Shown here piece after piece: positions 14,101 through 26,375 of a stretch of DNA of 26,375 bases. The stretch covers positions 1-26,375 of the forward strand of contig CALSCQ010001916.1 of NCBI GenBank assembly GCA_943704525.1, in the 5' to 3' direction. The DNA is from Pigoraptor vietnamica (Eukaryota; Opisthokonta; Filasterea). The notes beneath the pieces were generated by a model that did no database searches, had not been told where the DNA came from, and was given only the letters and a program-made list of their open reading frames with translations. Numbering within the stretch: the first letter of the stretch is position 1; each line of letters starts with the position of its first letter. Position numbers and translations under genes: made by a program.

Positions 14101-16864
14101 TATACGCGTCCGTGAGGACGTCATTTCCCCCGGCCACGTGCGTCACTGCGTACACTGCGCGCGCATCGGGGACTCCAAACACCTGCGGCGAAAGCGACGG
14201 ACATCAGCGCCAATTCGTTGCGAAGACAGCACATGTCGGCAGATGAATATATATAGTGATGAATATATACAGTCCATAGGGTGCAGGATGTGAGGCATTG
14301 CCGTCGCTAATGGCCCTTGGTCCTCATCCGGAGAGAGAGGAGGGAGTAAAACAAGGAACAGGCAAGTCGAGGGCGACTCCGTGCCAAGCACTGACGGTGC
14401 AAACACTTTTCGACGCAAAAAAGCACCCACCTCCAAGTTGCCGTTGGCGCGGACCGTCGCACACCAGTACGTCGCTGTGCCTGCGTGGGGCTGGTCTGCG
14501 TCCGCGAGTGACACAAACATCCCGCTCACATCGCAGTACATGCGAGCCAGACGAACGTCCGTCCCCGCCGCCTCCACACGCCGCAGCTCGATGGTTGGGT
14601 TGCCATCGGGCGTCGCGATCACTGTCAGCACCGCAACGCTCTGGCCGAGCACGACAGCGGCGTAAGGATCAAGCACGTGTGCACTCGCGGCCGTCCCAAA
14701 TCCCTCAAACGACAACTGCGCCACCGTCTGCGGGATGCCCGACGCGTTGCATTCAAGCACGCGCGCCTCATGCGCGTAGATGCACAAAATGCAACGGGAT
14801 CCAAGCACATTGCCCATTGCGATGACCGACAACGACGCGTCGAAGCCGGACGACTCGACCTGCTCGACGTCTTCGCCGGCCGAGAGAACCTGAACGCAAG
14901 CACGAGCACTTGTGTAAGCATCAACGACGGCTACGAAGTCGTCTTCCCACCCATGACAGACTCAACCGACGCGGAGGCGGTTGCCATCACGGCGTCATGG
15001 AGAAAGTAAACAACGCTTGCGTAGCGCTCCTTCGTACGAACTCACGCGAGGCCAGCATAATGCCAACAACATAACTCACCATAGTTCCATCGCCGGTAGA
15101 TATAGTGACGATACCGGTGGCCTGCGCAACAGACGTCAGAGGCCCTCCCACGGCTGTGCGTATGTCGACCGCGCCTGGCAGCTCAAACGATGTAACGACG
15201 TTCGGAACGACGTCCTGCTTCATCACTGCGAGCGATCCGTTTTTTCCGTGGCCGCAGCAAGCCACAAGCTCGATTTCAGCGAGCGCGGGGAGTGCGCGTC
15301 GAGGGTGGCGCCGCGGTGCGTGCCGCCTGTCGCGTCCACTTGACTCTGCTGGCGGAATGTCCGCTTCAGTCGACCCAGCAGATCGCCTGGCATATTCGGC
15401 GGGCGGTGCAGCCGGCTCCCCCATCGCAATCGCCGCGATCGTGCCCAGGTTTGCAAGCGTGTCCAGTACGCGCAGTGAGATGGCACGGGGCCCTCCAGGG
15501 CCAGCAGACACCGAAGCGCGTGGCTGGTCCCGCACACCGCCTCCGCCGCCGTACACGAGGTACTCGAGGTCGTCTTCATCCGGGGCATACAGCGCGCCAA
15601 TGTCGTCGTCGCTGGGCTCCACGCGACGCCGCTTTGCGTCGGGACCGTCGCCGTCAAAGCCGCCAATGCCCGGTACAGAGGGCGCCGCGGACGCCGCACC
15701 CGACGCCGGCGCGGGCAGTCGAATGTCCGCACAGCCGATGAGCATCGAGTCCGCCACGCGCGAGCCCACGAAGACGACGCCGGGGCCAAGCGCGCTCATG
15801 CACGAGGGGAGGACGGAGGCGCCGACCTTCGCGAGGGAAAACGACGTGACGATGCGGCCGTCGACGTTGATGCGCAGCGAGTAGATCTCACCGCTCTTGA
15901 GAGAGATGAGAAAGAGGTCCGGCGAGAGGGACACGGCGTGGCAGAGGTCGAGAGAGGCCACGATGCCGGACTGCGGAAAGAGCGGAAACGACGTCGACTG
16001 CGCGGCCATGCTGTTCACCGACACGCCGTACGGGGTCAGCCCCTGATTCACGTGGATAAGGGAGTTTGCGCAGAACACGAGCGCACCGCCGATGGGGCGC
16101 GGCACGGCGACAACGCGCTCGGCGTCGTACGGCAGTCCCTCCATTGACCAGATGACCGGCGCCACGCGCTGCGCAAGGCTAAGGGAGACGGCCAGCACGC
16201 CACACGTGTCCCTACGCATGGCAAGACGACCCGTCGTCGCGGGCATGTGCTCGTAGCACACGAGAAGCGTCGGCTCGAAGTAGCCGTGGAGAAATGAAAT
16301 GTCCACGACGCGCCGCACGCGCGCATCGAGCTGAAAGAGGTCTATCACGTGGCTCTGGAGGGCGCCGGGGTCCTCGTCGATCGCCGTCGCCTCGCGAAAC
16401 GGCAGCACGACAAGCTTTCGCCCGTATGCGAGCATGACGGCGCAGCGGTTCTCTTGGTCCACGCGCACGCATGGCAAATGCACGCGCACGCGGTGTCCGC
16501 CCTTCATCCCCTCCTCCTCAAAGTAGTGCAGCGAGGTCGTGCTAATGTCGCGCGTTGCGGGCGCATAGTCGACGAGGGACATCTTTGCGTCGGCGAAGGC
16601 GAGCAGCAGCGAGTCGCGTTGGTTGCCGGGCACGCGGACAGTTGCGATCGAGTCCACGTGGCCCCACAGCGCGAACGACGCGACAAACTCGAGCGCACCC
16701 GACGACACGGCGCCATCGTCGCCATACGCAGCACGCAGGCGGTAGATTTCGAGGACATTTCCCTTGGCGAGGATTAGATTTACGTCGCCGGGTGCGGTGA
16801 AGGCGGCGGATGCGCAGTGGTTCACCGCGGACGGCGGGTGGATGGTCTTGAGGAGCGCGTGCAT
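11160..16864 (-). CDS. CPSF1: Cleavage and polyadenylation specificity factor subunit 1 (CPSF160/Cft1), 13 exons, 1372 aa
   Basis: Exons: 16864-15080, 14889-14431, 14182-14006, 13899-13525, 13408-13198, 13062-12984, 12832-12691, 12563-12411, 12324-12178, 11972-11825, 11747-11625, 11556-11427, 11349-11160; every phase closes. The product is the large beta-propeller scaffold of the nuclear pre-mRNA 3'-end processing complex. The start [14 protein letters not shown] matches the MYAVYKQxHPPT start of the family. Landmarks: [12 protein letters not shown] basic signal; [21 protein letters not shown] across the exon 1/2 junction; [128 protein letters not shown]; and the end SLVSHLF. Animal CPSF1 is about 1440 aa. 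Intron 9 begins with GC instead of GT. The gene diverges from the ankyrin gene over 427 bp. Confidence 0.95.
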
Positions 16865-17291
16865 CGTGCACACCGCCCAACGCACGCGCACGCACGCACA
16901 CGCTAAACGTCAGCGCATACACGTACACGTCAGCGCATACACGTACACGTCAGCACATACACGCACACGTCAGCGCATACACGCACACGTTAGAGCATAC
17001 ACGTGCGCACAAAAAGTCGAAGCTACCCAGGCGTAATACCGTGCGTGAGGACGTTAGAGGTAGAGTGTTTTTCTGGGCAACTCTGAGCGAGGTCCAACAG
17101 CTGGCTGGTCACGTGTGCACGTAACATTTGTTACATAGTCACGTGCCTATCGGGATGCATTTGTCAACAATTGCGAGAGGCGGTGTCGTGTCCATTTTTC
17201 TACACTGAATTACAGCGGTGAGTTGACTTGGCTGACGTGTCCGTGAGGGCGCTGCTGAGTGTGTGAGTGATCACTGCGTGCGTTGCGCACC
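16865..17291. promoter_or_regulatory. Divergent promoter of CPSF1 and the ankyrin gene
   Basis: This 427-bp spacer separates two start codons facing away from each other, so it must hold both promoters and 5' UTRs. It contains a 20-bp tandem repeat (16901-17000), CACGTG at 17000-17005, and GTCACGTG at 17108-17115 and 17138-17145, exactly 30 bp apart. Between these two lies the inverted repeat GTAACATTTGTTAC at 17121-17134. No TATA box is evident. Binding by bHLH or bZIP factors is inference. Confidence 0.65.
16901..17000. repeat. 20-bp tandem repeat, five copies
   Basis: Five consecutive 20-bp units of the form ACGTACACGTCAGCGCATAC. The first unit (16901-16920) is diverged in its left half; the others differ by one to three bases. 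It begins 37 bp upstream of the CPSF1 start codon. Each unit contains an ACGT core (ACGTCAG, ACGTTAG in the last). Confidence 0.9.
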
Positions 17292-17681
17292 ATGGCGGAG
17301 GGGTCGGGCGACGAATACGAAGAGCAGGTGCTCGATGGCGCGACCGGAAGCGAACGCATCCTCGCCGCCGCCAAGCGCGATCACGTGGACATGCTGAAAG
17401 AGGTTTGTGTTCGGTTATGCGGACTTGTTTTCCGCCGCGCGCACTTTATTGTGCACCGCATGTGAAGGTGCCATTAGCGCATGTGTGTGAATGCGTGTGC
17501 GTGTGCGTGTGACAGTGTGTCACTGTGTGAGTGTAGAGAGCGATGGAGATTTGGCGTGCCAGTGTGCGTTTATGTAGACGTACAAGTGCCTGTGCAATTT
17601 CCTCGTAAAACATTTTTCAAATCAGTGTGTGTGTGTGCGCGCGCCGGCGCGTATATTGTGTTCAGTGCCTATACTCGTGCG

Positions 17682-17714
<33 letters not shown>

Positions 17715-18765
17715 CTGCCGAGAATGTGTCCTTCATTTTCCCTGCATCTCACGGCGCGCTTCATCGCAGGTGCTTGCGGAGGCCCCCGGTTCCTTTGACG
17801 TGAATGCGGTCGACGGCATTGGGTGGTCCGCACTGCACTATTGGTGGGAAGCAGACCCCTCGACTGGACATGTAACTAACCCTGTGACGTGGACCAGTAA
17901 CAGAGCCCCTTCTAGTGCGCAACCCTTGTCTCATTCTGAATTGGGCGTTGCTCTTGCTGCCGTGTCCTTTGCCTTTGCACTTTCGCTTCCCGTGTCTGGA
18001 ATAATTTGTCCGATCGGCAAGCGTTTTTCGGATCCCCCTGACACGTGCCGCTTGTTGGTTGTGTGCAGTGGTTACTTTGACAGCGCTGAGGTTGCCGCGC
18101 TCTTGCTGGAGCAGCCCGGAATCAACCCCAACATTAAGAATCGGCAGTGGGAGACGCCGTTGCACGTGGCCGCGAGGTCAGTATGGTCCATCAGTGAGCT
18201 GCGTTTGCGTGAGAGAGCCCCTTTGTGTGCTGTTGCATTGGCCTTGACGCTTGCTCTCGCACGCGAGGGGCGCGGTTTCGGGGGATGGCCATGTCTGTGA
18301 ATCCCATTCCGTTTCCGCGTATTCTGTTTCCCGGTATTTTTTCTACTCTGACTGGCACTGTGACAGTGCCCCAGCCGATGGCGCGACTGACAATCACTTT
18401 GCGGCTGTGCGCAGCAATGGGTGTGTGCAGATTGTGCGCCTTCTCATTGAGCACGGCGCCAATCCTTCGGCGGTCACCAAGGCAAAGGACAGCGTGCTCG
18501 ACCTCTGTGCGGACGACGAGGCCCGCGACCTCGTCAACTCGGCCATCCTTGCGAAGAAACTGGTGAGCGTGGTTATTAATAACCTGTCCTTTAGTCCATG
18601 CGTGACCAACCGGCCGTGCTGCATGTTGGCCACCGCTGCGGCACTATCACCCTCGACTGATGGCCGTGTGCGAAATTATGCGATTATTTGCAGGGCGCTG
18701 CGTACACAAAACCCTTGGACGACGGCGAGACGGACGAGGATGCGACAGGCGACGAGGCAGACTAG
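17292..18765 (+). CDS. Small ankyrin-repeat protein, 5 exons, 170 aa
   Basis: Exons: 17292-17402, 17770-17843, 18069-18176, 18415-18562, 18694-18765; phases join throughout. The start context is CACCATGG. The protein opens with an acidic stretch (MAEGSGDEYEEQVLDG) and then holds about three ankyrin repeats: ILAAAKRDHVDMLKEVL, then VNAVDGIGWSALHYCGYFDS and EVAALLLEQPGINPN, then ETPLHVAASNGCVQIVRLL and IEHGANP. It ends in an acidic tail (DDGETDEDATGDEAD). The exon 2 donor after LHY was chosen because it restores an exact-length ankyrin unit. The overall form recalls the small fungal ankyrin proteins related to yeast YGL242C, but this is only a resemblance. No signal peptide or membrane segment, so it is probably cytosolic or nuclear, mediating protein binding. 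Intron 1 carries a TG microsatellite. Confidence 0.85.
17403..17769 (+). other. Intron 1 of the ankyrin gene, with (TG)14 tract
   Basis: Donor GTTTGT follows MLKE and the acceptor ATCGCAG precedes VLAEAPG. The 367-bp intron is rich in GTGTGCG-type runs, with an uninterrupted TG tract at 17686-17714. The frame continues in places with low-complexity Cys/Val, but this is repeat translation and not protein. Confidence 0.8.
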
Positions 18766-19304
18766 GGCTTCCCTTGGGCGCAGTCTTGCGCTTTCTGCAA
18801 GTATTGAGTTCGAGGAGAAATGAATGTAAATTCGCGCGCGCTTAGTCATCAAAATTTGAGGCCCTTGTCTTGCAGTGCCAGAAATTTATTGGCCTATCGC
18901 GAGACCTAAAGTTCAATACCACTGACATAAAGAGGCCTGGGGGTAGGATTATTGTGGAGGCCCTAATTTGGCGTTAGGGTTGGGTGTGACTTGTGCAACC
19001 GGTCGCGACCACAGCAGAGGAACGCACTTAGCAAGAAACATGCTCGCCTCGGACCGATGGCAAGCCGAATACCCTACTCGAATGGCGTGTGCGAACCGAA
19101 AGGCGACACTGAAGCATGCGACGAAAGACGGAATCTCAAATTGGATTGGTGGCCGCAATAATAACGAAAAATTAATACAACGAAAATGACAACAGGCTGC
19201 CGCAGCGCTGCCATTGGCATAAGTGTGTTGTCACGATGCTCTGGCTAAATGTGCTCCGACACTGCGTTTATAGATACATTCGGAACGCCCGTCATTTCTG
19301 TCGG
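18766..19304. other. Convergent spacer between the ankyrin and ArfGAP genes
   Basis: This 539-bp region lies between the stops of two converging genes and should contain both 3' UTRs and poly(A) sites. It is more AT-rich than the flanking exons. I find no open frame with family resemblance, no tRNA and no tandem repeat here. Confidence 0.65.
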
Positions 19305-22662
<3,358 letters not shown>

Positions 22663-23061
22663 TCCCGTGTGTGGGAGCCTCTTGCGCTGGTGAGACTATT
22701 CGGCGGACACACAGGGCGCACCACTGCGCAGCGTTTGCGCGCCACCACCAAAAACAATCTGAAAGTGACGCGCACCAGCGAAAAGAACTGTGTGTGGGTT
22801 CAAACCACTCGTAAACAAGGGATAGATGTCACGTGACTGACGTGACGCAGCACATCCGGGGTAGGCTCCTCACGTGTCCGCACATGCCCTCGCAGCTCGT
22901 GTGGGCACGGCAAGATTGAGTCGCACTCACATGCCCACTGTCCTTTTACGCTGTGTCGGCTGCAGTGTGGCCGTGCGCACAATTCCGTGTCAACTGACGC
23001 ACCCACAGTGGCTCATCGGACCCATCTGCAGTCCCGCGGCGCGGCGAGTGTGAGCGCAGCG
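22663..23061. promoter_or_regulatory. Divergent promoter of the ArfGAP and CASD1-like genes
   Basis: 399 bp separate two outward-facing start codons. A perfect palindrome GTCACGTGAC lies at 22828-22837 and overlaps TGACGTGAC at 22838-22846; another TCACGTG occurs at 22870-22876. No TATA box or coding exon is seen. CACGTG elements also occur in the other divergent promoter of this window. Regulation by bHLH or bZIP factors is inferred from the motif alone. Confidence 0.65.
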
Positions 23062-25648
23062 ATGCCGCGGCCGCAGACAGCCGCGGGTGCGGGCGCTCGC
23101 CCTCCATCGGACTGGCGTGCGCGTCTTCCCGTCCACCTGCGCCACGTACTTGCCGGCCTTTTCGTCGCAATCGTCATCATTCACGTCATTCGACACATCC
23201 ACGGTGCGTAGCTGTTGCGTCGGTTCGTACGCCCTGCGTGTTCTAACTTGAGATGATCGCTTGCGCAGGTCACAGCAACTGCAGTCTCGCTCTTTCTCGA
23301 GGTGTGTGGACGGCCGACACCTGGCAGCCGACGGGCTGCATGCTCAAGACCTTCAGTGCGCCCGAGCTGAACCGCTGCTTTCCCAATGGGGGGCGCGTGG
23401 TGTTCGTTGGCGACTCGCGCAGCCGCCAGATGTTCCAGTCGTTTGTGTCGCGCCTCTCGCCCACCGTGTCGACGGATGGCCTCCAATCGTACGTCGTTGC
23501 GGGCGTTCGCCTCGAGTACTATCGCGAGACGGCCGTGTGGAATGCGTCTGTGGCGGCGCTGTACGGCGAGTGGTCCGAGTCTGATGACCCGCCCAACATC
23601 GTCGTGCACAACGCGGGCCTCTGGGTGCTCAAGGAGAAGGGCGACGCGGGCGTCCTCGCGTTCCGCCACGACTTCAACTCCCTTGCGGGTGCCATGCAGC
23701 GGCTGGGCGCGCGCGCGATGGTCGCGTGGCGGTCCACCGGCCCTGTGGTCGAGTCTAAGCTCAAGCCAGAGCGCATCAATGTGACCAACGACCGCATTCG
23801 TCACGTGAACGACGCAGCAGAGGCCATCCTCGATGACGTTGCGCCGAATGTTGTGCGGTTGGAGAGCGCCGTGCAGCTGTATGCGGCCACTGCGCACTTG
23901 TCGGAGGACGGGATGCACTATGGCGCCGTGTCGCCCGTGTACGACGCCGAGACGGATCTGCTGCTCAACGCCTACTGCAACGGCGAGCGCGGAATGCCCG
24001 TCGCTTGGACTGCCTGTTGCGCCGCGCGGCCCCGGATGAGCGCGCTCCAGGGCACGTTCTGGGGCGTGGCGCTCCTCGTCGCATGCGCCGGCGCCGCTGC
24101 CGCGTTCTCGCAGTCGTTTTCGCAGCGTGCGGGGGACGCTGCGACGGTTGGGGCACGCGACGCCGAAGCGCCGGGGGCGGTGCCAGCGCCGCCTTTCTTT
24201 CGTAATGACGCGGTGCATAAGTTTGTCGTCGGGGGCGGCCGCATGTTCCTTGTGCTGGCGTACTACTACATGGCCGATCGGACGAACTTTTTCATGCGCG
24301 CGAACAAGCACTTTGAGGGCCCGGTGGGCGACTTTCTCTTGCCGTTTCTGGCGATGATGGGCATCGGCTACCTTTACGAGGCAGGGACGGCGCAGCGCCC
24401 GGGCTTTCTCAACCGCGAGCAGACGGAGGAGTGGAAGGGGTGGATGCAGGTCGTGCTACTGCTGTACCACGCCGTCGGCGCAAGCAAGTCGCTCGTCGTG
24501 TACGCCTTTGCGCGGGTCATTGTCGCGTCGTACCTCTTCCTCTCCGGGTACGGCCACTTCACGTACTTTTATGCCAAGGGCGACTTTTCGATGAACCGCG
24601 TCATGCAGGTAACGTGTGCTGCGTGCATGCGAATTGTCCGCGGCCGCCTCTGACAGTCCCACGACACGCTGCGCAGGTGCTGCTTCGGCTCAATCTGCTG
24701 ACCGTCTTCATGTCGCTCGGAATGGGGCTCGAGTACCAGGCATACTACTTTGTCCCCCTCTCCACGTTCTGGTTCCTCGTTGTCTACGTGGTCATGCGCG
24801 TCGGCCACGAGTCGAACAAGGCGGTCGCGTGGGTGGTCCCCGCCAAACTCGCCGGCCTCGTGGCGTTTGGTGCCGTAGTGTGGCATCGCACTTCGGATGG
24901 CTCGATGCCCGTGGCCGACGCTCTCTTTGGCCACTGGCCCGTGCGCCTGCTCTTCGAGGACAAGTGGTCGATCGCAGAGTGGGAGTTTCGGTCGGGCTTG
25001 GACCGCTTTGTGAGTAACGCTCGCTTGTGCTGGCGTAATCGGCTTGTGAATTGCCACTCACACAGCGCACCCGTCGCGCAGATTGTGCCGGTGGGCATGT
25101 TCACCGCGTACTTGTACATTGTCTGGATTCCAAAGCTCGAACGTGTCGCACCGTCAATTGTGTCGGTCGTATCCGCCGTGGGGACGGTCTGTGCCGCGGG
25201 TGCGGTTGCGTTGTACTTCTACGTTGCGTCGACGTGCCCAAAGAAGGAGGTGTGCAACTCGTGGCACCCCTACACGTCCATCGGCGCGGTCGTCGGGTTT
25301 GCGTGGCTGCGAAATTCGACGGGCTTTCTGCGGTCCGCGTTCTCGCCCGTCTTCGTGTATTTTGGCGGCATCTCTCTCGAACTTTTCCTCGGCCAGTACC
25401 ACATTTTGCTTGCCGCCGATACCAAGGGCCTTCTTGTGCTCGTCCCCGGCCACCCCTACGTCAATGCCTTCGTTGTCTCTGGCGTGTTCGTCATCGCAAG
25501 CGACGTGGCGTCACGTGCCACGGGCGAAATCGTCGGCGCCCTCTTCGCTGCGGACCGAAGAACGCTCAGTATGGGCGCGGGCGTGTTGGCGAGTGCGTGC
25601 GTGGCCGTTTTCCTTCTTGGTCGCCTGATTTTGTGGCCGGCGTTCTGA
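23062..25648 (+). CDS. CASD1: CASD1-like glycan O-acetyltransferase (PC-esterase plus Cas1p multi-pass membrane domain), 4 exons, 793 aa
   Basis: Exons: 23062-23203, 23269-24608, 24677-25009, 25082-25648; all phases join. In animals CASD1 transfers acetyl groups from acetyl-CoA to sialic acid in the Golgi; the fungal Cas1p relative acetylates capsule glucuronoxylomannan. Here an N-terminal signal anchor (HVLAGLFVAIVIIHVI) precedes a luminal SGNH/PC-esterase domain with GDSRSRQ (Ser97) and DGMH (Asp261, His264), matching the expected catalytic triad. A long multi-pass membrane domain follows, beginning near LQGTFWGVALLVACAG, with family hallmarks MADRTNFFMRANKHF, FLNREQTEEWKGWMQ, GYGHFTYFYAKGDF, VLLRLNLLTVF, YFVPLSTFWF, LELFLGQYHILLAADTKG and LVPGHPY. 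Total length is almost that of human CASD1 (about 797). Nothing appears truncated. The acceptor glycan in this organism cannot be told from sequence. The gene shares a divergent promoter with the ArfGAP gene. Confidence 0.95.
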
Positions 25649-25918
25649 GCGTGACTGAGGTGGCTGCGGCCTGCCGACCGTATCAAGTGGCAAAAATATT
25701 ATTTCAGTGTGACTGGAGCAGAGACATGCCCAGTGTGTCACAACCTGAAACCGCCTAACGCACTAATCCCTGTAACCAGAGTAACAGCTACAAATATCAT
25801 CCGAGATCTCGGCGGAATCTGCATTGTTTGGACCTGATCCTCTCGACAGCAGGTCTAAAAACTCGAAACGGAGTACCCGCGCTGCGTTTGTCCTTAGAAA
25901 GGGAACACCGAAGCGACC

Positions 25919-26014
25919 ATGTCGCAGCTCGCGGACGAGGCGGCGCCTGGCGGTGGGCTCGAAGATGAAGAGGAACTTCCCGATGCCTCTGTGCGCGTCA
26001 AGCAGCTCGAGCTG
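25919..26014 (+). CDS. Exon 1 of an unidentified gene, truncated by the window edge (32 codons)
   Basis: ATG in the good context CGACCATGTCG opens a 32-codon reading frame (MSQLADEAAPGG then GLEDEEELPDASVRVKQLEL) that ends at donor GTGCGT at 26015, the same donor favoured by other genes here. The N-terminus is acidic, and the last residues (VRVKQLEL) could begin a coiled coil. The continuation into the CT tract is repeat translation, so splicing is assumed. No family is recognisable from so little. It lies 270 bp downstream of the CASD1-like stop codon, on the same strand. Confidence 0.55.
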
Positions 26015-26050
26015 GTGCGTTTCTCTGCCTACTCCGTCACTTCCCTCTCA

Positions 26051-26331
<281 letters not shown>

Positions 26332-26375
26332 TTGTGTGGAGTCGATGGACATGCGTCTGTGATTTATGATGCTCC

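Overview
This is a GC-rich eukaryotic nuclear fragment. The genes are spliced with GT-AG introns (plus one apparent GC-AG intron), the starts sit in Kozak-like contexts, there are no operons, and the intervening DNA carries several microsatellites and minisatellites. The gene set combines a cyclin C, a CPSF160 subunit, an ACAP-type BAR-PH-ArfGAP-ankyrin protein, a full-length CASD1-type acetyltransferase with its esterase domain, and a huge secreted protein with laminin-G-like domains. This points to a unicellular relative of animals and fungi, such as a holozoan, apusomonad or nucleariid-type protist. That placement is inference from domain content; no rRNA or organelle marker is present.

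Layout: (1) 50-1907 (+), CCNC, cyclin C of the Mediator kinase module, 5 exons. (2) 2185-10371 (-), one uninterrupted 2728-codon frame for a secreted mucin-like protein: signal peptide, ten six-cysteine modules, two copies of a cadherin-like plus SEA-like pair, long Pro/Ser/Thr repeats and four laminin-G-like domains. (3) 10372-11159, repeat-bearing intergenic DNA. (4) 11160-16864 (-), CPSF1, 13 exons, 1372 aa. (5) 16865-17291, a divergent promoter with a 20-bp tandem repeat and CACGTG elements. (6) 17292-18765 (+), a small 170-aa ankyrin protein, 5 exons. (7) 18766-19304, convergent spacer. (8) 19305-22662 (-), ACAP-type ArfGAP, 11 exons, 687 aa. (9) 22663-23061, divergent promoter with a perfect 10-bp GTCACGTGAC palindrome. 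(10) 23062-25648 (+), CASD1-like O-acetyltransferase, 4 exons, 793 aa. (11) from 25919 (+), exon 1 of an unidentified gene whose first intron contains a pyrimidine tract of about 280 bp and runs to the window edge.

All exon-intron models were built by hand from splice motifs, reading-phase continuity and family alignment from memory. Every phase closes, and the reconstructed lengths are close to the families' usual lengths. Most genes are single-copy housekeeping functions (transcription, mRNA 3' processing, membrane traffic, Golgi glycan acetylation) with no evident joint pathway. The unusual element is the giant extracellular protein: its module combination and cysteine repeat match no family I can name.
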